A model generated the notes under the pieces. It saw only the letters and a list, made by a program, of their open reading frames with translations, was not told the DNA's origin and made no database searches. DNA of 64,000 nt from CALDTK01 sp965213735 (GTDB lineage Bacteria; Bacteroidota; Bacteroidia; Chitinophagales; Saprospiraceae), in assembly GCA_965213735.1 (NCBI GenBank), contig CBDCAB010000006.1, positions 1,302,001-1,366,000 of the forward strand, given 5' to 3'. Shown here in pieces: positions 43,997 to 51,764 of the stretch. The first letter of the stretch is position 1, and every line of letters starts with the position of its first letter. The translations under genes and the position numbers were made by a program.

Positions 43997-44865
43997 TAGG
44001 CCGCCACAGCTTTGCCCCGCTTGGTGACAGCAAACATGTCGAGCAAATCAGCTAGCAATTCACGCAACTCGCTCCTGTCGACGATGCGATCGAGAAAACC
44101 GGCCTCGAGCAAAAATTCCGAGCGTTGAAAACCCTCCGGCAAATCACGCTTGATGGTCTCCTTTATGACGCGCGGACCGGCAAAGCCAATGAGCGCTTTG
44201 GGTTCGGCAAGGTTGAGGTCGCCCAACATCGCAAAGCTAGCCGTGACACCCCCGGTAGTAGGATCGGTCATAAGGCTGAAGTAGGGGATGCTGTGCTTGG
44301 CGAGCATGCTCAACTTGGCGCTGGTTTTAGCCATCTGCATGAGCGAAAAGGCTGATTCCATCATGCGGGCACCACCAGATTTGCTGATGATGAGCAGGGG
44401 AGAATTTGTCTCCAAGCAGATGTCGACCGCACGGCTGATTTTTTCGCCAACGACGCTACCCATTGATCCTCCAATGAAGCTGAAGTCCATGGCGGCTATT
44501 ACCAGCGAGTTGCCCTCTACCTCACCTTTGGCTACCTGTAGCGCATCTTTGAGTTGAGTCTTCTTTTTGGCGGAAGCGAGGCGGTCGTCGTAATTTTTAA
44601 GATCTGAAAAGCCGAGATAATCTACTGATACCAGGTCGTCAAAAAAGACCTCATAGTCGCCGTTAAAGATGAGATCGAAATAATCATGCGAGCCGATGCG
44701 CACGTGGTGGTTACACTTTGGACACTTGTAGTAGTTGTCCCCCAGATCTTTCATGGTTGAGGTCTCGCTGCACTCGGTGCATTTGTACCAGAGGCCATCT
44801 GGAGCTTCGCGTTTATTTTGCGTAGCTGTTTGAATTCCTTCGCGAAGGCGTTTGAACCAACCCAT
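43996..44865 (-). CDS. accD: Acetyl-CoA carboxylase carboxyltransferase subunit beta
   Basis: A 289-residue subunit that, with AccA, transfers the carboxyl group to acetyl-CoA, the first step of fatty acid synthesis. The N-terminal zinc ribbon (CTEC ... CPKC) and the crotonase-fold core (SKSGGARMMESAFSLMQMAK, DPTTGGVTASFAMLGD, AEPKALIGFAGPRVI) are intact. It has its own TACATTTG promoter box in the gap after hemE. Confidence 0.97.
   Translation of the reverse strand: MGWFKRLREGIQTATQNKREAPDGLWYKCTECSETSTMKDLGDNYYKCPKCNHHVRIGSHDYFDLIFNGDYEVFFDDLVSVDYLGFSDLKNYDDRLASAKKKTQLKDALQVAKGEVEGNSLVIAAMDFSFIGGSMGSVVGEKISRAVDICLETNSPLLIISKSGGARMMESAFSLMQMAKTSAKLSMLAKHSIPYFSLMTDPTTGGVTASFAMLGDLNLAEPKALIGFAGPRVIKETIKRDLPEGFQRSEFLLEAGFLDRIVDRSELRELLADLLDMFAVTKRGKAVAA
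44564..44578 (+). repeat. Hairpin word, first base T
   Basis: TTTTTGGCGGAAGCG, inner two pairs intact, loop GGAA. In accD, antisense; read as LASAKKK. Confidence 0.75.
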
Positions 44866-44887
44866 GTAGTGGTGTTTAGGTGCTGCG

Positions 44888-44895
44888 CAAATGTA
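44888..44895 (-). promoter_or_regulatory. Bacteroidota -7 promoter element (TACATTTG) of accD
   Basis: Exact match to TAnnTTTG on the minus strand, 22 bases before the accD ATG and only a few bases after the hemE stop, which suggests accD can be transcribed apart from hemE. Confidence 0.6.
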
Positions 44896-44898
44896 GCG

Positions 44899-45927
44899 CT
44901 ATGTGCCGGGTGTGTAGCGGTGGGCTTTGACGGCAGCGATAAAGGCCTTGACGCCTTCGAGTGGCGTATCTGGATATACCCCATGCCCGAGGTTGGCGAT
45001 GTGGTCCTGACCCATGTCGTGGAGAAGCTGTCGAGTGGTTTTCGCAATCTGCTCGGGTGGAGCGTAGAGACTTGCCGGGTCGAGGTTGCCCTGGAGCACG
45101 GTGCCTGCTGGGTAGGTTTTGCGGGCAAGCTCGGCTGGTACAGTCCAATCCACACCGTAGGCTTCTGCCTCAGCTATAGTCTCCATGCTGTGCCAGGCTC
45201 CCTTTGCAAACAGCACACGAGGAGCGGCTACTGGTGCTAGTGCTGCGCGACTGGCAGGCAGCGCAAACTCGCGGTAGAGTTGTGGCGAAAGCACACCAGC
45301 CCATGAGTCGAAGAGCTGTACGGCATCTGCCCCAGCCGCTACTTGACGACTGAGGTAGAGACTGGTAGTCTCGGCTATGCGGGCGAGTACGCGACGGCTG
45401 GCGCTTGGTTCCTGCAAGAGCCATTTACGTGCTTGCGAAAAAGTTTTGCTGCCCTGACCTTCAATCATGTAGCAGAAAATCGTCCAGGGGGCTCCGGCAA
45501 AGCCAATCAAAGGCACCTTGCTATCGAGTCGGCGTGTGGATGCAGCTACGGCATCATACACGTACTGCAAACTATCGGCTGCCTGTTCTGGCGACTGGAG
45601 CTGCTCGGCATCCGCAACAGAATCTAGCGTGTTCGGAAACTTAGGACCAAAGCCTTTGATCATCTCGTAGGGCAGACCCAGCCCTTCGGGTACAGTGAGG
45701 ATGTCGCTAAATACGATGGCCGCATCTACCCCGAGGTGATCGATGGGCTGGCAGGTCACTTCTGCGGCGAGTTCTGGAGTTTCTACCAACTCCTTAAAGC
45801 CACTCAGTGAGGCGCGCAGGGCGCGGTACTCCGGCAGGATACGTCCGGCTTGCCGCATGAGCCACACGGGCGGACGTGGAGTTGGCTTACCTGCGAGCAC
45901 ATCGAGGTAGAGCGAATTTGCTAACAT
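44899..45927 (-). CDS. hemE: Uroporphyrinogen decarboxylase
   Basis: A 342-residue cytosolic enzyme that removes four carboxyl groups from uroporphyrinogen III in haem synthesis. The N-terminal PVWLMRQAGRILPEYRALR is the family signature, with VFSDILTVPEGLG, GFAGAPWTIFCYMIEG and QGNLDP further on. Length is normal. A near-consensus -7 box lies four bases before the ATG. Confidence 0.97.
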   Translation of the reverse strand: MLANSLYLDVLAGKPTPRPPVWLMRQAGRILPEYRALRASLSGFKELVETPELAAEVTCQPIDHLGVDAAIVFSDILTVPEGLGLPYEMIKGFGPKFPNTLDSVADAEQLQSPEQAADSLQYVYDAVAASTRRLDSKVPLIGFAGAPWTIFCYMIEGQGSKTFSQARKWLLQEPSASRRVLARIAETTSLYLSRQVAAGADAVQLFDSWAGVLSPQLYREFALPASRAALAPVAAPRVLFAKGAWHSMETIAEAEAYGVDWTVPAELARKTYPAGTVLQGNLDPASLYAPPEQIAKTTRQLLHDMGQDHIANLGHGVYPDTPLEGVKAFIAAVKAHRYTPGT

Positions 45928-45931
45928 GGGG

Positions 45932-45939
45932 CAAAGATG
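45932..45939 (-). promoter_or_regulatory. Possible -7 promoter element (CATCTTTG) of hemE
   Basis: One mismatch to TAnnTTTG on the minus strand, with CCCC between it and the ATG; the same very short spacing as at purM. Confidence 0.45.
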
Positions 45940-45972
45940 TCGCCGGCAGCTACACCAACGGTCGCGTCAGCA

Positions 45973-46557
45973 TCAATCCTTGCGGGTTCTCGCGGCTGCG
46001 GCAGATGACTTCTTCTTGGTCCAAATGCTGGCGGGCAGATCATTGAGCTTACCCTCCTTGCCGAAGAGTTCCCAAGATTTGTCGTTGTATGCTGCAGCTG
46101 CGGATTCGGCGGTGGAGAACATGCCCAGGTGGAGCGACTTGCCTTGGTGAGAAATCACAGCGCGATAGCGATTGTTCTCTTGATAGACCCCGGTAAAGCC
46201 GACCTTATTACTCGTTTTGCGCTTGCGCGAGGCTACGCTGCGCGAGCGGTAGACCAAGTTTTCGAGGCGGCAATCCAGCTTGTCGTTATTGAGCGCACCC
46301 ACTAAGTTGCGTCGACTATCGCGGTGTTCGGCTAAAAACTTTTCTGCGATGTGCTTGTGCAGGTAAATAGTGTCGGTGACGTACTGCCCCTTTTTCACCT
46401 TGCGCGTCTTTTGAAATACGGCGCAGCCACTGCTGTGAAGGCGGAGGTTGTTGATGAAGTCGTCTTTGACTAAATCTGGGTCACTGCTGAGCCAATCATA
46501 CACCTCGTCATCGAGTGTGACGTGTTGATCAGCATTTTTGAGCTGAATGATTTTCAA
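45973..46557 (-). CDS. HNH-like/AP2 domain DNA-binding protein
   Basis: 194 residues. A segment (about 65-110) has the layout of an HNH endonuclease of the homing type (LHKHIAEKFLAEH, NNDKLDCRLENLVY), but the central His-Asn positions read VGALNN, so the catalytic His seems lost. It is followed by an AP2/ERF-like DNA-binding domain (about 118-170: GFTGVYQENNRYRAVIS, HLGMFSTAESAAAAYND). The tail is basic. It looks like a domesticated remnant of a homing endonuclease, perhaps a DNA-binding regulator; that is inference. Confidence 0.75.
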   Translation of the reverse strand: MKIIQLKNADQHVTLDDEVYDWLSSDPDLVKDDFINNLRLHSSGCAVFQKTRKVKKGQYVTDTIYLHKHIAEKFLAEHRDSRRNLVGALNNDKLDCRLENLVYRSRSVASRKRKTSNKVGFTGVYQENNRYRAVISHQGKSLHLGMFSTAESAAAAYNDKSWELFGKEGKLNDLPASIWTKKKSSAAAARTRKD

Positions 46558-46666
46558 AATTGTGTAGGGTATTACGGGGTGAGCTTAGTGGCTCATGGGG
46601 TGACTGCAAACTTAGCCTAAGCTAAACAATTACTACTACCCTGTATTGCTTACCTAGCACCGACTT

Positions 46667-47743
46667 ATGCAAACAGGGCACTCCCGCGATGAATTATTTA
46701 TGTATCGCGCCATTAGACTTGCCGCTACCAGCGGTATAGCCGCCTCTCCCAATCCACGAGTAGGTGCTGTTATCGTCGCAAACAACAAGATTATCGGTGA
46801 AGGAGCGAATCGATTTGATGGCGGACCTCATGCGGAAGTTAAGGCTATCGCGGCTGTGGCTGAAGAGGACAAACACCTCCTGCCTCAGGCTACCGTCTAT
46901 GTCTCGCTCGAGCCCTGCAGCATCTTCGGACGCACGCCCCCCTGTGCCGATCTGCTGATCCGTAAGCAGGTGGCAAGGGTAGTGGTTGGTTGCATCGACT
47001 TCACGCCTGGAGTCTGTGGGCAAGGCTTAGAACGGTTGTGGCGTGCCGGCGTAGAGGTAGCCATTGGTGTTGCGCAGGATGCAGCATTTTTAGCTACTGC
47101 TGATCGGCAGGCTGTGGTGCGAAATAATCGGCCTTACATCACGCTCAAACAAGCGATTAGCAGCGATGGATACGTGGGGCGCCGCGGCGAACGTGTGGCA
47201 ATCACGGCGGCGTTTGCCAATACAATCTCTCATCAGTGGCGAGCTGAGCACGACTGCATCCTCGTGGGTGCTGCAACCGTGGTCAATGATCAACCCGCAC
47301 TCAGCGTCCGCCACGTGAAGGGTCAGCAGCCTCAGCGAATTGTGTACGACCCGCAGGCGCGACTGCAGCCCGAGCAGCTCGGCTCTAGCCTTGGTATGCC
47401 TACACTATGGGCAGTTGATGAACGTAGCGCCGTAGGAAAATTAGTGCCCGCATCTGCCAACGTGGAGCAACTTGTACTCAATGGCCAGCAGCCTCTCCAC
47501 TCCTTACTCCACCAGCTCGTGCAGCGGCGGCTAGGGAGGTTGCTTGTTGAAGGCGGTCCGAAGACTTTGGCTCGCTTTGCCGCCGCGGGCCTGTGGGATG
47601 AATACCGGCAGTGGCAGTCTACGGCAAGTCTTGGCGGTGGGCAGGGCGAGCCAGTGCCCGCTTGTAGCATAGCCTACGCAGCTGCCAACTCAGTAGAGGT
47701 AGGACCCGACAAGCTAACAATAGCCTATCGCCTCCCGAACTAA
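46667..47743 (+). CDS. ribD: Bifunctional riboflavin biosynthesis deaminase/reductase
   Basis: A 358-residue enzyme of riboflavin synthesis. The N-terminal deaminase has the zinc site HAEVKAI and PCSIFGRTPPC; the C-terminal reductase has the NADPH-binding region (DCILVGAATVVNDQPALSVR, LLVEGGPKTLARF). SPNPRVGAVIV is typical. Both domains look complete. The other riboflavin gene here, ribBA, is about 7 kb away on the other strand. Confidence 0.95.
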   Translation: MQTGHSRDELFMYRAIRLAATSGIAASPNPRVGAVIVANNKIIGEGANRFDGGPHAEVKAIAAVAEEDKHLLPQATVYVSLEPCSIFGRTPPCADLLIRKQVARVVVGCIDFTPGVCGQGLERLWRAGVEVAIGVAQDAAFLATADRQAVVRNNRPYITLKQAISSDGYVGRRGERVAITAAFANTISHQWRAEHDCILVGAATVVNDQPALSVRHVKGQQPQRIVYDPQARLQPEQLGSSLGMPTLWAVDERSAVGKLVPASANVEQLVLNGQQPLHSLLHQLVQRRLGRLLVEGGPKTLARFAAAGLWDEYRQWQSTASLGGGQGEPVPACSIAYAAANSVEVGPDKLTIAYRLPN

Positions 47744-47744
47744 A

Positions 47745-47795
47745 GCGTTAAAGTCAAGCTAAGGTGCTCCTTTAACGCACACCTTTTGGAGGTGT
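47745..47795. terminator. Two adjacent hairpins after ribD
   Basis: GCGTTAAAG (47745-47753) pairs with CTTTAACGC (47770-47778), and ACACCT (47779-47784) pairs with AGGTGT (47790-47795). They lie directly after the ribD stop, but no T run follows, so termination is only one possibility; a regulatory leader of the next gene is another. Confidence 0.4.
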
Positions 47796-47849
47796 ACGGG
47801 TTTAAGCATTGTTTTTGCACCTTCGGGTCGTTGCCGATAAAATCTTGCC

Positions 47850-48350
47850 ATGAAAGTTCTTTTTGCTTTTATTACCTTCTTACTTGCTGCCTCCAGCGCT
47901 ACCGCCCAGATCAATTGGATGACTTGGGATGAAGCCGTTGCCGCCAATGAAAAGGAGCCGCGCAAAATCTTTGTCGATGTCTATACCGACTGGTGTGGCT
48001 GGTGCAAGCGCATGGATGCTACCACCTTTAAGGATGCCGCTGTCATCGAGGCATTGAACGATAATTTTTATGCCGTCAAGCTCAACGCGGAGCAGCGCGA
48101 GCCGATTACCTTCAAAGGCAAGGAGTACAAATTTGAAGCAGGAGGCCGGCGCGGTTCACACCAGCTTGCACAAATGCTGCTCCAGGGCCGCATGGGCTAC
48201 CCAACCGTTGTCTTTCTCGATGCTAAGTCGGAGGTGATTCAGCCGGTGCCAGGTTATCAAGATCCTGCCAACATGTCGAAGATTGTCACCTATTTCGGCG
48301 ACGATCTGTACATGAACACTCCTTGGGCAGAGTTTGTAAAGGGCGAGTAG
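47850..48350 (+). CDS. Exported thioredoxin-fold protein
   Basis: A 166-residue protein with a signal peptide (FAFITFLLAASSATA) and a thioredoxin fold with active site WCGWC (TDWCGWCKRMD). A cis-Pro follows in MGYPTVVFLDA. It resembles the DUF255/thioredoxin-like periplasmic proteins; a disulfide reductase role is likely, partner unknown. Its stop and the stop of the convergent HerA-like gene both touch one copy of the hairpin word. Confidence 0.88.
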   Translation: MKVLFAFITFLLAASSATAQINWMTWDEAVAANEKEPRKIFVDVYTDWCGWCKRMDATTFKDAAVIEALNDNFYAVKLNAEQREPITFKGKEYKFEAGGRRGSHQLAQMLLQGRMGYPTVVFLDAKSEVIQPVPGYQDPANMSKIVTYFGDDLYMNTPWAEFVKGE

Positions 48351-48364
48351 GCTTTCGCTAAAAC
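48350..48364 (-). repeat. Hairpin word touching two stop codons
   Basis: GTTTTAGCGAAAGCC, loop GAAA. Lies between convergent genes; its first base pair completes the thioredoxin-gene stop and its TAG is the stop of the HerA-like gene. Confidence 0.86.
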
Positions 48365-49932
48365 CAACCACCCCGCTTACGACTGCGGGTGCCTTTGATG
48401 CCGAGTACGCCAAGCAAACCTCGCGTGAGTTCGCGCGCCACTGTGCGTCCAATCTGACGTGTGGTCGTGCTGCTGAGCACTTTTTCCAGCGTTGACTTTT
48501 CGGATGATTTGCGGCGGCGAGAGCTTGCTTGCGCTTTTCGCTGGTCATCCTCGCGCGCAGCCTTTGCCTCTTCCGCCCTGGCAGCTTCTAATTTTTTGCC
48601 GAGGATTTCGTGGGCGCTTTTGCGATCTACTGTTTTGGCGTAAGCTGAAACTAACTCGCTACTCACCAGCAGCCGCTCTATCTCCGCCGGTGTCAGCACA
48701 TCCATACGTGAGGCCGGCGCCCGCAAGAGCGTATGCACCAGCTCGGTAGGCCGCCCCTTCTCGTCGAGCACACTCACCAACGCCTCCCCAATGCCCATTT
48801 GCGTCAGTAGCTCGTCGATGGTGTAGTAGTCGCTCAGCGGAAAATTCTGCGCGGCCAGCTTAATGGCCTTTCTATCCTTAGCCGTAAATGCACGCAAGGC
48901 ATGCTGAATTTTGAAGCCGAGCTGGCCCAGCACATCATCTGGCAAATCAGCAGGATTTTGCGTGATGAACACAATGCCAACTCCCTTAGAACGAATCAAC
49001 TTGATGATCGCCTCCAGCTGATCGAGTAAGGCATCACTCGCCTCCTCAAACACCAGGTGGGCCTCATCAATGAAAATGACAAGCTTTGGTCGATCAGCGT
49101 CGCCTTGCTCGGGCAGCGTGCTGTATATCTCGGCCAGGAGCTGCAGCATAAACGTGCTAAACAGCTTCGGCCTATCCTGCATATCCGTAAGCCTGATGAT
49201 GCTACAGATGCCGTGCCCACGCTCATCCTGGCGCAGCAAGTCGTGGATGTCAAAGCTCGGCTCTCCAAAAAAAGTCTCTGCGCCCTGTTGCTCGAGTTCG
49301 ACAATGCGGCGCATTATTGCACCTGTACTTGCCGAGTTAATTCTACCGTATTCTGCTTCAATTTCAGCCTTGCCCTCATTGGTCAGGTATTGGAGCGCCT
49401 TCTTGAAATCAGCTAGATCAACTAAGGGCAGTGAATGGTCATCGCAGTATTTAAACACGATGGCACAAACGCCAGTCTGAGTGTCGTTGAGCCCGAGAAT
49501 CTTCGCGAACAGCACCGGCCCGAACTCGGTCACTGTTGCCCGCAGTCGCAGCCCCGGCTCGTCTGAAATAGACATGAGTTCTACTGGGCTAGCGAAAGGC
49601 TCGTAGGGGATACCTATTGCTTGGTGACGCTCCTGGATTTTAGGATGATCCTTGCCGGCAGCGGCTAGGCCAGAGAGGTCACCTTTGATGTCCATCAACA
49701 AACTCGGCACTCCCTGGCGACTGAGTTGTTCAGCTACAATTTGCAGGGATTTAGTTTTGCCTGTACCCGTGGCGCCAGCAATAAGGCCATGCCGATTGAG
49801 CGTGGCCAGAGGCATACGCACCTGGGCGGAGTGCAGCGCCTCCCCTTCGTACATCGCAGTGCCGAGTACGAAGCTCGGACCTTTAAAAGTATAGGCACGA
49901 TCAACGTTCGTGCGCAGGTTTGTTGATTTCAT
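48358..49932 (-). CDS. HerA-like ATPase, DUF853 family
   Basis: A 524-residue ATPase of the HerA-FtsK superfamily (YjgR type). Walker A is GATGTGKT at 53-60, Walker B is LVIFIDEAH, and ITQNPADLPDDVLGQLG is the family sensor region. The last ~90 residues are a charged linker and basic tail; the hairpin word falls in this variable linker (SAYAKTVD). No NurA nuclease gene is adjacent, but a NUC1-type nuclease gene lies directly upstream at a 3-base gap. Role unknown. Confidence 0.9.
   Translation of the reverse strand: MKSTNLRTNVDRAYTFKGPSFVLGTAMYEGEALHSAQVRMPLATLNRHGLIAGATGTGKTKSLQIVAEQLSRQGVPSLLMDIKGDLSGLAAAGKDHPKIQERHQAIGIPYEPFASPVELMSISDEPGLRLRATVTEFGPVLFAKILGLNDTQTGVCAIVFKYCDDHSLPLVDLADFKKALQYLTNEGKAEIEAEYGRINSASTGAIMRRIVELEQQGAETFFGEPSFDIHDLLRQDERGHGICSIIRLTDMQDRPKLFSTFMLQLLAEIYSTLPEQGDADRPKLVIFIDEAHLVFEEASDALLDQLEAIIKLIRSKGVGIVFITQNPADLPDDVLGQLGFKIQHALRAFTAKDRKAIKLAAQNFPLSDYYTIDELLTQMGIGEALVSVLDEKGRPTELVHTLLRAPASRMDVLTPAEIERLLVSSELVSAYAKTVDRKSAHEILGKKLEAARAEEAKAAREDDQRKAQASSRRRKSSEKSTLEKVLSSTTTRQIGRTVARELTRGLLGVLGIKGTRSRKRGGWF
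48632..48646 (+). repeat. Hairpin word, GTAA loop
   Basis: GTTTTGGCGTAAGCT, then GA. In the variable linker of the HerA-like gene, antisense; read as AYAKT. Confidence 0.87.
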
Positions 49933-49935
49933 AGG

Positions 49936-50811
49936 CTATCGTTGCTTATTCCAAGATTGAAGTCGTTGCTGGTAGCGGCGCTCATCGTGGGGCCAGCGAG
50001 CTGGGTGGTATGTGGCCTCGACTTCAGGTGTGGCGAGTTGTGGAAGTTCTGGAAAAAAATCGAGTCCAGTGGCAGCTTCAACGGAGTCGATGGAGACTGC
50101 GAAAGCTTCGAGAGGAGCTGTTTGGCGCTCATGGGGAATTATAAAGCCTATCCCCTCCCCTGCCGTGGTGAGCATCACACGATAAAAGGCATCTGGCACA
50201 GCTACTTCATTGGCGCCAACGCGCTGTGGATTGGGGCCGACAATGGGGCCTGTCACAATATATGTCGCACCTTTCTGCTGCACCCAATTGCGCGCGGTTT
50301 CTTCGAGTTCACGCCACACGGCGCCGTTGTGTTCGGCCAGTTGGGGTGCAATATTGGAGTAGAAGAAGCTTTCGCTCATGGCGGTTTCTGAAAATGCCAT
50401 GTCGCCAGCTGGGACGAGGTGGCCGCGGGTGTAGCCACTTCTGCGATAGTCCTCTCGCTGTGCCGAGCCTGTTCGCACCAGCGGGTCAGGGCGGAAGTCA
50501 TCTCGGCGCTTCACGCGTCGCTCACTCACCTGTTTTGGCGTAAGCTGATAGGCCACCCAGCGCGGCAGCTCCCACTCCTCCTCGTAGCCGAGGCTGTAAA
50601 AGCTGTGGTCGATCACTTGATCGCTCGGTCCGGTGGGCAGGTAAAGGCGAGGCTCTGTTGTTTTGGTGGGTAGCTCGGTGCCGCTGGCGTAGGGATAGAG
50701 CAGGATGATGCCGGCGACGATAACAGCAAAAATGATGGCCAGCCGAAGTAGGCTTGCGCCAAAACTGGACCCGCGTGCACCGCTTCCGTGATTTCTGCGC
50801 AACTTCGCCAC
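49936..50811 (-). CDS. DNA/RNA non-specific endonuclease (NUC1 family)
   Basis: A 291-residue membrane-anchored or exported nuclease. One hydrophobic helix (about 24-40) follows a basic N-terminus. The catalytic His is in TRGHLVPAGDM (the DRGH motif, here with Thr) and the Mg-binding Asn in NIAPQLAEHN. Translation starts with GTG, whose bases join the divergent coaE GTG in the palindrome CACGTG. It is followed after three bases by the HerA-like gene, so the two are an operon. Confidence 0.9.
   Translation of the reverse strand: MAKLRRNHGSGARGSSFGASLLRLAIIFAVIVAGIILLYPYASGTELPTKTTEPRLYLPTGPSDQVIDHSFYSLGYEEEWELPRWVAYQLTPKQVSERRVKRRDDFRPDPLVRTGSAQREDYRRSGYTRGHLVPAGDMAFSETAMSESFFYSNIAPQLAEHNGAVWRELEETARNWVQQKGATYIVTGPIVGPNPQRVGANEVAVPDAFYRVMLTTAGEGIGFIIPHERQTAPLEAFAVSIDSVEAATGLDFFPELPQLATPEVEATYHPARWPHDERRYQQRLQSWNKQR
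50532..50546 (+). repeat. Hairpin word, GTAA loop
   Basis: GTTTTGGCGTAAGCT, then GA, identical over 17 bases to the 48632 copy. In the NUC1 gene, antisense; read as QLTPKQ, a different frame. Confidence 0.87.
50751..50765 (-). repeat. Hairpin word, GCAA loop
   Basis: GTTTTGGCGCAAGCC, full stem. Near the 5' end of the NUC1 gene, sense; read as SFGAS. Inverted relative to the 50532 copy. Confidence 0.86.
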
Positions 50812-51444
50812 GTGGGCAAGGTAGCAACAGCCAACAGGTCGCTGAGGGTAGGTCTCACGGGCGGAATAGCAAGCGGAAAAACCCTTGTCGCTGCACTTTT
50901 TGAGGTTTGCGAAGCACCCGTCGCGTTTGCTGATACGATGGCACGCGGCCTCATGGAATTGCCCGGACCTATCAAAGAAGAACTCGTGGCTTTACTTGGG
51001 GCTGATGCCTACCACGCTGATGGCTCACTGGATAGGCCTGCCTTAGGCCAACGCCTCTTCAAGGACAAAGCTCTGCTGGCGCAGGTGAATGCGATAGTGC
51101 ATCCGGCCGTGAAGCAAGCAGCCTTGGCCTGGCATGAGCGTCACGCAGCAGATGCACCTTACACGCTCTACGAGTCGGCGCTGCTTTTCGAATCTGGTGC
51201 CGCAAAGGAGTTCGACTTGGTGGTGCTGGTACATGCGCCGCACCACCTGAGGCTGCAGCGTGCGGTGCTACGAGATGGCGCGCACGAGCAAGACATTCTT
51301 GCACGGATGGAAGCGCAGTTTACAGATGAGGCGCGGCTTGCCGAGCAGGCGTACGTCATCCTCAACGACGGCTCCCTCTCCCTCATTCAGCAAGTTTATA
51401 GTCTTCATCAGACGCTGAGTCGCAAGGCTGCTGCGCACGTGTAG
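50812..51444 (+). CDS. coaE: Dephospho-CoA kinase
   Basis: About 210 residues from the GTG at 50812. The P-loop GLTGGIASGKT begins near residue 11; later LLFESGAAKEFD and LQRAVLRDG fit CoaE. It phosphorylates dephospho-CoA in the last step of CoA synthesis. An ATG at 50788 would add eight residues but overlaps the divergent nuclease gene. With GTG, the two start codons touch, leaving no room for a promoter of either gene outside the other. Confidence 0.9.
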   Translation: MGKVATANRSLRVGLTGGIASGKTLVAALFEVCEAPVAFADTMARGLMELPGPIKEELVALLGADAYHADGSLDRPALGQRLFKDKALLAQVNAIVHPAVKQAALAWHERHAADAPYTLYESALLFESGAAKEFDLVVLVHAPHHLRLQRAVLRDGAHEQDILARMEAQFTDEARLAEQAYVILNDGSLSLIQQVYSLHQTLSRKAAAHV

Positions 51445-51764
51445 CAGTATTGTCGTCACAAATTGTACCGACAAGATCACATATAAGATTTCGACATTTG
51501 TGTAGTGGGATAATTCAACTGCAGGTGATAAGGATTTGGGAAGATGCGAGTTACATATGCCAGGAAAATATATGTGGATCAACTAGGCGGGTGCAGTTGC
51601 CTAAAACTCAGTAATTCCTACCGCTCGGCGGGCAGATGCTACCGTTCGCGAGCTACAGTTGGCACCATTTTCCGACAGATCGGGTGAGAATTCAAGGGAG
51701 ACGCTTTGCAGCAAAACCCTGAATAACCTAATCGGGAAAACACACTGTTCAAAAACAAATTGTA
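51445..51764. other. 320-base gap before the SprB-repeat gene
   Basis: No gene seen. The sequence is more AT-rich than its surroundings. At 51703-51717 the minus strand reads GTTTTGCTGCAAAGC, which fits the dispersed hairpin form except that the loop is closed by T-A instead of C-G. The promoter of the downstream gene is presumably here, but I see no exact TAnnTTTG. Confidence 0.5.

Noticed and set aside
48358..50811. HerA-like ATPase plus nuclease as a new defence pair
   Set aside because: The ATPase is of the house-keeping DUF853 type and the nuclease is an exported NUC1 enzyme; no Sir2, NurA or other defence partner is present.
51703..51717. GTTTTGCTGCAAAGC on the minus strand as a word copy
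   Set aside because: The stem is complete, but the loop is closed by T-A, unlike all others; left out of the count.
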